This document shows, piece after piece, positions 35,625-43,825 of a stretch of 64,000 bases of DNA. The position numbers were made by a program, and so were the translations under genes. Position 1 is the stretch's first letter, and the number at the start of each line of letters is the position of its first letter. The notes under the pieces are model-generated. The model was not told the origin of the DNA, searched no databases, and saw only the letters and a program-made list of their open reading frames with translations. The DNA is from Rhodospirillaceae bacterium (GTDB lineage Bacteria > Pseudomonadota > Alphaproteobacteria > UBA828). Location of the stretch: contig PBVE01000018.1 of assembly GCA_002728135.1 (NCBI GenBank), forward strand, positions 1-64,000. Reading direction: 5' to 3'.

Positions 35625-37025
35625 TTAATTCTTAAATAGTCTAAAATATTCAACAATATTTTCAAATTTTTCAAAATCCATAGTTTTATCAACAATTTTA
35701 TTTGCTTCAGACAATGGCAAACCTAATTTGGCATTATCTATAAATTTATTAATAATTTTGTCCTCACTAAGAGGTCTTTTATCTGCCCCTTGATTTATTT
35801 CTTCCTTATAAACCAGAACATCATCATTTGTAGTAATGATCTCAATTTCACCCGAAAAATATTTCTGATATAAAGAACTTTGCATAGGTTCACAAAATAT
35901 ACGATCGCATAAATCCAGAACTTGCACTTCAGTAAAGGCATCCTCATTAAGGTCTTCCAGAGAAACTTTACCTCGAACAATAGCACTAGCGATTAGATAA
36001 GGAAGACTGAACTGTGCCTCATAGCCGCTCCTTGGACGCCTTTTTTCATTAATAGGATCCGAAATTACAGGCATAGATTCTTGATGAACGCGTGCAAATA
36101 TCTTTTTTATATTTTTAGCGGATAAATTATATTTTTTTCTTAGATTTAGTGCAGAGTCAATGCATGCATGAGTCAAATGGCAGGCAGGATAGGGTTTTAT
36201 ACCAACCCTCAACATTTCCCAATCAGAGCCAAGAGAATGCGTAGCTAATTCGTAATCAATCTCTACTGATTTATCAACGCAAGTATTATAGAGACCAAAG
36301 CGTCCTTCATAAGGAGATAGGGGCCCTTCAAATCCATGCTTTGCAAGACCTATAGCTGTGAGTGCACAGCCAGCTGCCCAACCCGGATGCATTCTTTTTG
36401 TCCATGCACCCTCCTCTAAAAACTCTAAGTTTCCTGAAGCCATGCTATAAACTATTCCTTGGGCGTGTATTAATTCTAGCTGACTCAGGTTTGCAATTAT
36501 ACCTGCAGCTAGTGTTGAACCAAATGAACCAACCAGACCAGTTGGATGAAATCCATTTTTATGGAAACCACCTTTAGCTGCCATACCAACACGTGCGCTT
36601 GTTTCTATACCTGCAATATATGCCATCAATGATTGGCGCCCGTTAGATTGATATTTTATTGATGCAGCCAAAACCGAAGGTATTGCACTTGCTGTTGCGT
36701 GTATAACACCTGCAACGTGTGTGTCATCATAATCAAGTGAATGGATTAAAAAACCATTCATTATTGCAGCCTCGCGATAAGCCAAATCATCAAATCCAAT
36801 AACAGGGTAGTCACCTAGATCTGAGAGTTCTTCTAATGCTCTAAACGTCTTACGACTGTATTGTTGAACACTAGAAGCTACAGCAATACCAAAAGCATCA
36901 AGAATATGTAATTTAGCACGATGAATTACATTTTTTGGTATATCTTCATAATTTAGATTAGAACAAAAAGATGCTAATTCAGATGAAATGGTCTCACCTG
37001 AATGGGGACTCAATTGTGTTGTCAT
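35625..37025 (-). CDS. MmgE/PrpD family protein, second copy
   Basis: A PrpD-superfamily protein of about 466 residues. Signatures: ILDAFGIAVASS, HSLDYDDTHVAGVIHATAS, GFHPTGLVGSFGS, KRMHPGWAAGCAL and IKPYPACHLTHACIDSA. I place the start at ATG 37025 (MTTQLSP), because GGAG lies five bases upstream; an earlier in-frame ATG at 37043 is poorly spaced. It is 30 bp after the MaoC gene. A dehydratase or isomerase acting with MaoC and the CoA-transferase is plausible (inference). Confidence 0.85.
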   Translation of the reverse strand: MTTQLSPHSGETISSELASFCSNLNYEDIPKNVIHRAKLHILDAFGIAVASSVQQYSRKTFRALEELSDLGDYPVIGFDDLAYREAAIMNGFLIHSLDYDDTHVAGVIHATASAIPSVLAASIKYQSNGRQSLMAYIAGIETSARVGMAAKGGFHKNGFHPTGLVGSFGSTLAAGIIANLSQLELIHAQGIVYSMASGNLEFLEEGAWTKRMHPGWAAGCALTAIGLAKHGFEGPLSPYEGRFGLYNTCVDKSVEIDYELATHSLGSDWEMLRVGIKPYPACHLTHACIDSALNLRKKYNLSAKNIKKIFARVHQESMPVISDPINEKRRPRSGYEAQFSLPYLIASAIVRGKVSLEDLNEDAFTEVQVLDLCDRIFCEPMQSSLYQKYFSGEIEIITTNDDVLVYKEEINQGADKRPLSEDKIINKFIDNAKLGLPLSEANKIVDKTMDFEKFENIVEYFRLFKN

Positions 37026-37054
37026 GTGATCTCCATGCTCCAATTATTCAGAAT

Positions 37055-37573
37055 CTAATAATTAACCTTATCATCTACTGCATGTCCTCTCTTAGGAATA
37101 AGCATAGATCTCTCAAAACTAATTATTTCAGTTTTATTTTGATTTACACCAATACTTTTTATTTTAACTATTCCTTGAGTAGGACGACTTTTTGATTCAC
37201 GTTTATCTAATATTTTAGAAGAAGCATAAATAGTATCCCCAGCGAAAACCGGAGCAGTTAACTTTATATCTGTCCAACCCAAATTTGCTATAGCTTTTTG
37301 ACTTGTGTCACTTACCGACATTCCCGCAACAATTGATAGTGTTAAACAACTGTTGACTAGTGGTTTGCTGAACTCACTTCCTTTTGCATATTCATTATCA
37401 AAATGAATTGGGTGCTGATTCATGGTAAGCAAAGTAAACCAAGTATTATCTACATCCGTAACTGTTCTTCCGGGACGATGCTCATAGATGTCACCTACGA
37501 TGAAATCTTCAAAATAACGCCCATAACTTTCCCTATACGTACTTTCTCCTACTTTCTTACTTTCCGCAACCAT
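37055..37573 (-). CDS. MaoC-like acyl-CoA hydratase
   Basis: A hotdog-fold (R)-specific hydratase of 172 aa. The family start YFEDFIVGDIYEHRPGRTVT and the catalytic Asp/His area NQHPIHFDNEYAK are those of mesaconyl-CoA or beta-methylmalyl-CoA dehydratase-like MaoC proteins. An AAAGGG ribosome binding site lies about 12 bp before ATG. It sits between the aminoglycoside-phosphotransferase-like gene and PrpD. The group suggests processing of a branched C5 acyl-CoA. Confidence 0.85.
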   Translation of the reverse strand: MVAESKKVGESTYRESYGRYFEDFIVGDIYEHRPGRTVTDVDNTWFTLLTMNQHPIHFDNEYAKGSEFSKPLVNSCLTLSIVAGMSVSDTSQKAIANLGWTDIKLTAPVFAGDTIYASSKILDKRESKSRPTQGIVKIKSIGVNQNKTEIISFERSMLIPKRGHAVDDKVNY

Positions 37574-37620
37574 CTATAAAACCCTTTCTCAGTATAAAAA
37601 AACAATAAGATAAAATTATA

Positions 37621-38700
37621 TTAATCTATATTCCCTAAAGCTATATCTAGAGCAAAAGCAAACATGCCATCTAAATGGTCACGATACTGTCCAAAACGTT
37701 CATCTGATGTAGACCCCCGTCTAAATTGGGCATCAATTTGGAGGAAGACTACAGCTAACTTGAATTGAGTCAAAACACGATAAAAAAGAAAATTATCCAG
37801 ATTACGTCCACTTTTATCTTGATATAAATCAATGATCTCTTTTCTATTAAGAAAACCGTTTTTTGCTGTTGGCATTTGATTTATTACTTGCATCGAATCT
37901 GGGTCGCCTGGTTCCACCCAATAACTCAAAAGAGTACCTAGGTCGAATAATGGATCACCTCGTGATCCCATATCCCAATCCACAACAGCTACTGGATCTA
38001 TTGTTTTAGGATTTAACAAAATATTATCTAGTTTAAAATCATTATGGAGTAATGTTGGTGCTCCATCACTTACGATATTCTTTTCAAGCCATTCAACTAC
38101 TTCTATTGCCGCAACACATGGGGAATTATTTGATCCGAACATAAGTCTTTTTTTCCAACCAGAAACTGCTCTAGACAAGAAGCCTTCGGGCTTTCCAAAA
38201 TTTCCTAGATCAACATTAATAGGGTCAACATTGTGTAGATCTACAAGAATATCTACCAATAAATTACTTAATTTAACTCCTATATCAGGAAGACTTTTCA
38301 GCTGATCAGGCAAATTTCCTCCAATAGTTGAACCTTCTCTATATTCCATAATAAGAAAATGATTCCCTAAAACATGATGTTCGGGACAATAATGTAGACT
38401 CTTAGGCGCAAGAGGAAATGATGAAGATAACCTACTGAGAATATGGTGCTCGCGCTTCATGTCATTAGCACCAGGAGGGATTTTCCCCATTGGAGGACGT
38501 CGTAATACAGCCTTACTTCCATTGATCATAATCAAATAGTTTAAATTCCCAAAACCAGCTGAAAATTGCTTAGGAAAAAATTCCGCAGGATCAAAACTTA
38601 TATTATGCTGACTTAGATATTTGCTTAGCAGCCTCCAGTCTTGAGGAGTCTGACTATCAGAACTCATGATGTTGGGCTCACTACCCCAAATAATATTCAT
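37621..38700 (-). CDS. Aminoglycoside-phosphotransferase-fold kinase (ACAD10/11-like)
   Basis: A kinase-like protein of 359 residues. The catalytic loop is LLHNDFKLDNILLNP and the metal motif is VVDWDMGSRGDPLFDLG. The start FGNLNYLIMINGSKAVLRRPPMG matches the APH-like family that accompanies acyl-CoA dehydrogenases (ACAD10/11 N-terminal domains), which phosphorylate hydroxyacyl-CoAs. It is therefore more likely catabolic than an antibiotic-resistance gene. It begins the minus-strand group with MaoC and PrpD. The start may be the Met at residue 12 instead. Confidence 0.83.
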   Translation of the reverse strand: MNIIWGSEPNIMSSDSQTPQDWRLLSKYLSQHNISFDPAEFFPKQFSAGFGNLNYLIMINGSKAVLRRPPMGKIPPGANDMKREHHILSRLSSSFPLAPKSLHYCPEHHVLGNHFLIMEYREGSTIGGNLPDQLKSLPDIGVKLSNLLVDILVDLHNVDPINVDLGNFGKPEGFLSRAVSGWKKRLMFGSNNSPCVAAIEVVEWLEKNIVSDGAPTLLHNDFKLDNILLNPKTIDPVAVVDWDMGSRGDPLFDLGTLLSYWVEPGDPDSMQVINQMPTAKNGFLNRKEIIDLYQDKSGRNLDNFLFYRVLTQFKLAVVFLQIDAQFRRGSTSDERFGQYRDHLDGMFAFALDIALGNID

Positions 38701-38760
38701 CTTCAGCCACCATTAACTCGAATAGGTTACGATCTAAAAATTTTATGTAAAACATTTAAA

Positions 38761-39690
38761 TTATTTTTTTCCTTTTAGGTTTACGAAAAACACCCCCATA
38801 AAAAGAGGTATAAGTGCAATTAAAACCCAGAAACTTAATTTTTCTCCAAAGAAGGCAATCCCCCAAAGAATTCCTGTAACTGGAGTAATAAAATTAACAC
38901 TAGTAAAAAATACAGGTCCCATTATACGAATTATTTCCAGAAATAAATAAATTCCTAATGCTTGTAGAGGTGCACACATAATAAGAGCCCAATCAGCATC
39001 ACTCATATGTCCGCTAAACCACCACCAATCGCCATTTCCCGCCATAAAAATAAAAAGAAAACATGATGCAGCAAGAAAAAAACCTGTTGAAAATTGAATA
39101 GCATTACTTTTGGGTGGAGGTAGTAATGCTGCGGCAAGAGCACTGGTAGCGTAGCCAAATGGTGCCAATAGTACGAGTAATACCCACCCTACTAGGTCTG
39201 GGCTTGGAAGACTTGCTTCTGGAATAACTATTAATAAAACACCTGCAACCCCTACAATAAAACCGAAAGATTTTATTAAGCTAAAGCCATCCAACCTAAA
39301 GACCACAGCACCCAGGTACGTAAGGATAGGTGCTAGTGCAACTAACATACTGGTTATACCAACAGGAACACCCTCCAATGTTGCTATGGTTACAGCTACA
39401 TAAGGTACTCCAAATCCTGAAATACCAGTAGCAAAATAGCTTCGAAGGTGACTAAATTTCATACCAGGGAAATTAGAACCGTGAAGACAGAAAATAAGTA
39501 GAATCAAACCGGCACCTAGGCTCATCCAGAATGCAAATGCCAGTGGAGGAATTCCACCATTTACACCTATACCAACCAGAGCATAAACAAGACCATAAGC
39601 AACTCCAGTAATTAAAAGCATAAATAGAGGTAGAAACAATGGAATACGCCAAAAATTTACCAGGTTTAAAACTATTTGCTTTTCATTCAT
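38761..39690 (-). CDS. EamA/DMT-family transporter
   Basis: An inner-membrane drug/metabolite transporter of about 309 aa with ten predicted helices in two EamA halves, with APILTYLGAVVF ending the first and NFITPVTGILWGIAFFGEKL in the second. The start is placed at ATG 39690 (MNEKQIVL), because AAGGA lies eight bases before it; longer in-frame starts at 39696 and 39720 are worse spaced. Substrate is unknown. Many DMT proteins export amino acids or small metabolites. Confidence 0.85.
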   Translation of the reverse strand: MNEKQIVLNLVNFWRIPLFLPLFMLLITGVAYGLVYALVGIGVNGGIPPLAFAFWMSLGAGLILLIFCLHGSNFPGMKFSHLRSYFATGISGFGVPYVAVTIATLEGVPVGITSMLVALAPILTYLGAVVFRLDGFSLIKSFGFIVGVAGVLLIVIPEASLPSPDLVGWVLLVLLAPFGYATSALAAALLPPPKSNAIQFSTGFFLAASCFLFIFMAGNGDWWWFSGHMSDADWALIMCAPLQALGIYLFLEIIRIMGPVFFTSVNFITPVTGILWGIAFFGEKLSFWVLIALIPLFMGVFFVNLKGKK

Positions 39691-39804
39691 TAGCATATTC
39701 CTTAAATATTGAATTACCAATATAAGCTTCGTTTGAATATATATATATATAGAATTATATCGATAAGGTGTTTAATCAAAATATTAAAATCTAAGGAGAC
39801 AAAT

Positions 39805-40194
39805 ATGACCTTACTAAGTTCTGCAGAATTAATTGAACTTGTTGAAAAAAAATACTTTGCAAATGTGGACGGTAAAAATCTTCCTGAAGCAGTTAAATGC
39901 TTTGCTCCTGATGCTACCCTTACAATTCAAACTGCACAAATTACACATTCAGGCCATGATGAAATAACACGCATGTTTAATGATTTTATGTCAACTACTA
40001 AGACAATTTACCATGGTGACTTTTCACATGTTGTAGATGAGAATAACCAACTAATATCTTCGCAGTTTCTAGCTGCAAATAATTATGAAGACGGATCTAG
40101 TGTATCAATGCGTAATTGTAATTTTTTTGAAATTAAGAATGGGGTTTTCCAAAAAGTAACAATTTATATGAGTGATGAAAACCCTTTAGTATAA
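39805..40194 (+). CDS. SnoaL/NTF2-like protein
   Basis: A 129-residue cone-shaped alpha+beta barrel protein of the nuclear-transport-factor-2 superfamily. The pattern ADATLTIQTAQITHSGHDEITRMFNDF (quoted in part) with KKYFANVDGKN at the start is typical. The start is ATG 39805 after AAGGAGAC. The open frame extends 32 codons further but without a ribosome binding site. Proteins of this fold are isomerases, dehydratases or ligand binders; no active site can be named here. It precedes the isochorismatase by 67 bp. Confidence 0.78.
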   Translation: MTLLSSAELIELVEKKYFANVDGKNLPEAVKCFAPDATLTIQTAQITHSGHDEITRMFNDFMSTTKTIYHGDFSHVVDENNQLISSQFLAANNYEDGSSVSMRNCNFFEIKNGVFQKVTIYMSDENPLV

Positions 40195-40261
40195 AAAATT
40201 TTTTATAAATTCATAAGACCTATCACCAAAACATAAATTTAAAACTTTCGCAGGAAAAGAC

Positions 40262-40876
40262 ATGACTTCAGAAAATGATGTATATGAAAAACAGAATTTT
40301 GGAAATAAATTGGGGTTTGGGAACAGTCCTGCACTCTTAATTGTTGATTTTGTAAATGGCTTTAATGACCCAAATGCTTTCGGAGGTGGTAATATACCAG
40401 AGGCCATAGAAACAACAAAATCACTCTTGAAAGTTGCAAGAGAAAAAAATATTACGATAGCACATACTAGGGTAGTATTTTCTGATGATTCTTCGGATCT
40501 AAATATTATGTGCAAGAAAGTTCCAAGTCTAAAAACTCTAACAGAGGCATCTGAATCTAGTCAAATTGTCTCATCACTAACACCTCTTCCTGGGGAAATT
40601 GTTATACGAAAACAAGTGCCCTCTGCTTTCTTTGGTACAAATTTAGCTCCTCAACTGACTGCAAGAGGTGTTGATACAGTCTTGGTAACTGGATGCACAA
40701 CAAGTGGATGTGTTAGAGCAAGTGCCCTTGATGCAATGTGCTGGGGTTTCATGCCTATCGTAGTGGCTGACGCATGTGGTGATAGAGCTATTGGCCCTCA
40801 TGAAGCTAATCTTTTTGACCTGAAACAAAAATATGCTGATGTGGTCAAGGCAGACGAGGTTATTAAAGAATTATAA
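40262..40876 (+). CDS. Isochorismatase-family amidohydrolase, second copy
   Basis: A cysteine amidase of 204 aa. The triad is D29 (IVDFVNGF), K117 (IRKQVPSAFFGT) and C150 in GCTTSGCVRASA. It resembles the 16537-17175 copy in the conserved N-terminal block (KLGFGNSPALLIVDF) and the TSGC-RAS motif, so both belong to the N-carbamoylsarcosine / maleamate amidase branch. It is on the same strand as the SnoaL protein and the MDR oxidoreductase, and it converges on the hyuBA-2 pair. That association with HyuAB echoes creatinine/hydantoin routes, in which N-carbamoyl amino acids arise and are cut by such amidases. Confidence 0.85.
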   Translation: MTSENDVYEKQNFGNKLGFGNSPALLIVDFVNGFNDPNAFGGGNIPEAIETTKSLLKVAREKNITIAHTRVVFSDDSSDLNIMCKKVPSLKTLTEASESSQIVSSLTPLPGEIVIRKQVPSAFFGTNLAPQLTARGVDTVLVTGCTTSGCVRASALDAMCWGFMPIVVADACGDRAIGPHEANLFDLKQKYADVVKADEVIKEL

Positions 40877-40955
40877 TAATCAATGAAATAAAATCCTTGA
40901 ATAAATTCTGATTAAAGATATTTAAGATAAAAAGCGGATCTTGAGGAACATATAA

Positions 40956-41984
40956 ATGAAAGCTATTGTTATTCATGAATTCGGAGGTATTGATAAACTC
41001 CGATATGAGGAAATCGAAACTCCAGAGCCAGGTGACGGTCAAGTTTTAGTAAAAATTTTTGCAAGTGGAATAAATCACCTTGATCATGATCTTAGAGAAG
41101 GAGTTTCAGGCATAGATGTAAAATTTCCTCATGTTTTAGGTGTTGAAGGTGTAGGTGAAGTTGCAGCTATAGGAAACGGAGTAACCCAAAGTTCTATTGG
41201 TGATCGTGTTGCTATACATTTTGCCCAAGGAAACCCAAAAAGTGATATGTGGTTATCAGGACTTGATGGCGTTGATTTCACCCACGGGAGAATAGGAGCG
41301 TCAAGATGGGGAACCCATGCAGAATATTGTGTTGCCGAGGAAACATCACTTATTAATTTGCCAAAAAACCTGCCCTATGAACAAGCTGCAGGATCAGTAA
41401 TCGGACTTGGTACAGCTTGGCACATGACTGTCACCTTAGGTAAGATTCAGGCAGGACAAAACGTATTAATAAATGCTGCAGGAAGTGTTGTCGGATCAAG
41501 TGCTATACAGATAGCAAAATTACATGGTGCAAAAATAATAGCATCAGCAGGTAGCCAACAAAAATTAGAATTAGCAAAACAAATTGGAGCAGATGAAGTC
41601 ATTAACTACTCAAACGAAGATATATTCGAAAAAATAATGGATATAACAAATGGAAAGGGCGTAGACCTAGTCATTGAGAGTGTTGGCGGAGAAGTATTAA
41701 TTCAAAGCATAAACGCCGTTTCTTTAAATGGCCGACTCATAACTTGTGGAGCACATGCAGGTGAGACTGTCCCAATAAATATTATAGAATTATTCCGCAA
41801 GCATATGCTTATTCAGGGTAGCCATCTAGCAGGAAGAAGAGAAATTGCTCATGTCTTGAAATTAGTCGCTCAAGAGAAATTGAGTCCTGTTATAGATACT
41901 GTCTATCCTTTAGCAGAGGCTAAAATAGCCGCACAAAAGACTGCCAATCGCGATGTCTTTGGAAAATTAATTTTAACACCATAG
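40956..41984 (+). CDS. Zinc-independent MDR oxidoreductase (quinone oxidoreductase / alcohol dehydrogenase family)
   Basis: A 342-residue medium-chain dehydrogenase. It shows a GroES-like N-terminal domain (MKAIVIHEFGGIDKLRYEEIETPEPGDG, partly quoted) and a Rossmann segment with NAAGSVVGSSAIQIAKLHGAK and GADEVINY. The catalytic-zinc Cys/His set is missing, so it belongs with the NADPH:quinone or enoyl reductases. An AGGAAC-type ribosome binding site precedes ATG 40956. It ends just before the convergent hyuB-2. Substrate unknown. Confidence 0.85.
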   Translation: MKAIVIHEFGGIDKLRYEEIETPEPGDGQVLVKIFASGINHLDHDLREGVSGIDVKFPHVLGVEGVGEVAAIGNGVTQSSIGDRVAIHFAQGNPKSDMWLSGLDGVDFTHGRIGASRWGTHAEYCVAEETSLINLPKNLPYEQAAGSVIGLGTAWHMTVTLGKIQAGQNVLINAAGSVVGSSAIQIAKLHGAKIIASAGSQQKLELAKQIGADEVINYSNEDIFEKIMDITNGKGVDLVIESVGGEVLIQSINAVSLNGRLITCGAHAGETVPINIIELFRKHMLIQGSHLAGRREIAHVLKLVAQEKLSPVIDTVYPLAEAKIAAQKTANRDVFGKLILTP

Positions 41985-42005
41985 ATTAATTCTAAATTAG
42001 TAGAT

Positions 42006-43811
42006 TTAAGGTGTTTCGTTCTTTAGCTCACTTCTTTTTAATGAAGTCGCAGAAACATCTACATCCCCATTTTGATTTACAATAACACCATAGATTTTTT
42101 CTGCTGTTTCATTTGAAATCCATTTTTCTTTCAAATCTTTAGCTACTTCGTACATATCCCGATCTATAGGAGAACCATATCCACCACCACCACATGAATA
42201 TGAAACTATTGTATGACCTTCTGGAATTATAGCTTGTGCACATGGATCTAATTGGTGTAATCCCCCGTCAGGATCTTTTCTAAATTGATTTGCACAAGAT
42301 CCAGACCCTCCCCCTCTGACGCCTTCTGCTGGGGTTTCATTTCCATCACTAACATAGCCTACTTCCATCGGCCCATCTGTAGGACCAAATTCACAAAACA
42401 CTCCCTCACCTCCACGAGTTCTGCCATAACCACCTGAATCAATTACAAAGTTACGTCCTTTAACTATCATAGGAAAACGCATCTCATCTAACTCTATACT
42501 ATCAAGATAAGAAAGGCCGGCATTTCCAATGTGTCCTATAGTTAACCAAGCATCATTACTTGGAGATGCTGCTCCTCCACCCCACCCCAAGAATATTTGA
42601 TTAACGTATGGTCCACCAGTCATTTCGCTGGATCCAGATATAACACCAATGCTTGGAGGTATTATTGCTGCGGCAGCAGCCATCCCATAACCATCTCCAA
42701 GCTCTGCAATAGCTCGTTGAACAGCGTTACCTACGCGATCTGCTACATTTGTAGTTGCGACAGAACAACTGGTAGGATGTTTAGGAATTCCTACAACACA
42801 GTTTTCTCTTAGATGCAAAACAATCCGTCGAAATGAACCTTGATTTGTTGGAACATCTCCAGGAATTGAATTAAAAATACCCAAAAGTGCAGATGTTTCG
42901 GCACAAGCCTGACTAAGATTTAGACCACAAGGTAAACAATCTGGGTTGTCACGAAGGTCTACTTCTATTTTGGCTTTATCAGTATCTACTAAAACTCTAA
43001 CTTTTATGTCTATACCTTCTTCCGCACCTGGGAAAGGGTCATGACGCGTATGTATGGTTTTCTCACCATGAGGCATTTTCTTTACGGCTGAAATCATTAA
43101 TTGCTCACTATAATCAAACCATTGCAATGAAAATTGTTCAAGAGTATCCCAGCCAACCTCTTTACCAAGTTGCATTAACTCTCGCTCTCCAATTCTGGCA
43201 GCACCAAGAGCAGCTAAATAGTCACCCCACCACTGCTCAGGAACCCTGATACGCATCTTACACATTCTCACAATATCATCGATATCTTGATAATTTTCTT
43301 GAATGCGCACTGCAGGGAAAATTAAGGCACCCTCTTGATAAACATCACGAGCACTTCCATGATATGTCGTAGGTATAGAATTGCCACAATCTGCTTGATG
43401 CGCCTTTGCTACCATCGTAAAACGATGTATACCGTCATCATCTATTACAGGTACAAGTGTAGTATGGTCTGCTGGATGCGATCCCCCATGGTATGGAGAG
43501 TTATGTATGAAAGCATCACCTTTTTTTAATTCTGTATGGAACTGCTGCATTGCAGCTGCCATCATATCAGCACCACGCAATACATGTATTGGTAAACTTT
43601 CATTTACAGATAGAAGTGCATTATCTGCCGTAACAAGACAACAAGAAAAATCACGAGCGCTATTTAGAACTCCAGATCTACCAGTACGGAGCAAAGTGTT
43701 AGACATTTTTCTACATATTGCTTCCATACGTTTATTTAGAACAGCCATCTGCACTCCGTCTAAAGATGGATGGTCTGATAGGATTTGTTTTTTGTCGTCT
43801 TCTAACATCAT
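42006..43811 (-). CDS. hyuB: Hydantoinase B / oxoprolinase family subunit (HyuB, pair 2)
   Basis: A 601-aa HyuB chain. Core: HNSPYHGGSHPADHTTLVP, where the His/Asp set is the usual metal site, MVAKAHQADCGNS, YQEGALIFPAVRI, GGYGRTRGGEGV and the Gly-rich end SCGGGGYGSPIDRD. GGAG precedes the ATG. It is 14 bp after hyuA-2. Compared with HyuB-1, the HGGSHPADHTT site is complete, so it may be a classical metal-dependent hydrolase. Substrate unknown. Confidence 0.91.
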   Translation of the reverse strand: MMLEDDKKQILSDHPSLDGVQMAVLNKRMEAICRKMSNTLLRTGRSGVLNSARDFSCCLVTADNALLSVNESLPIHVLRGADMMAAAMQQFHTELKKGDAFIHNSPYHGGSHPADHTTLVPVIDDDGIHRFTMVAKAHQADCGNSIPTTYHGSARDVYQEGALIFPAVRIQENYQDIDDIVRMCKMRIRVPEQWWGDYLAALGAARIGERELMQLGKEVGWDTLEQFSLQWFDYSEQLMISAVKKMPHGEKTIHTRHDPFPGAEEGIDIKVRVLVDTDKAKIEVDLRDNPDCLPCGLNLSQACAETSALLGIFNSIPGDVPTNQGSFRRIVLHLRENCVVGIPKHPTSCSVATTNVADRVGNAVQRAIAELGDGYGMAAAAAIIPPSIGVISGSSEMTGGPYVNQIFLGWGGGAASPSNDAWLTIGHIGNAGLSYLDSIELDEMRFPMIVKGRNFVIDSGGYGRTRGGEGVFCEFGPTDGPMEVGYVSDGNETPAEGVRGGGSGSCANQFRKDPDGGLHQLDPCAQAIIPEGHTIVSYSCGGGGYGSPIDRDMYEVAKDLKEKWISNETAEKIYGVIVNQNGDVDVSATSLKRSELKNETP

Positions 43812-43825
43812 ATATCTCCGATATT

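Noticed and set aside
37621-38700. Aminoglycoside resistance gene
   Set aside because: The N-terminal block and the neighbours (MaoC, PrpD, acyl-CoA enzymes) match the ACAD10/11-type metabolic kinases.
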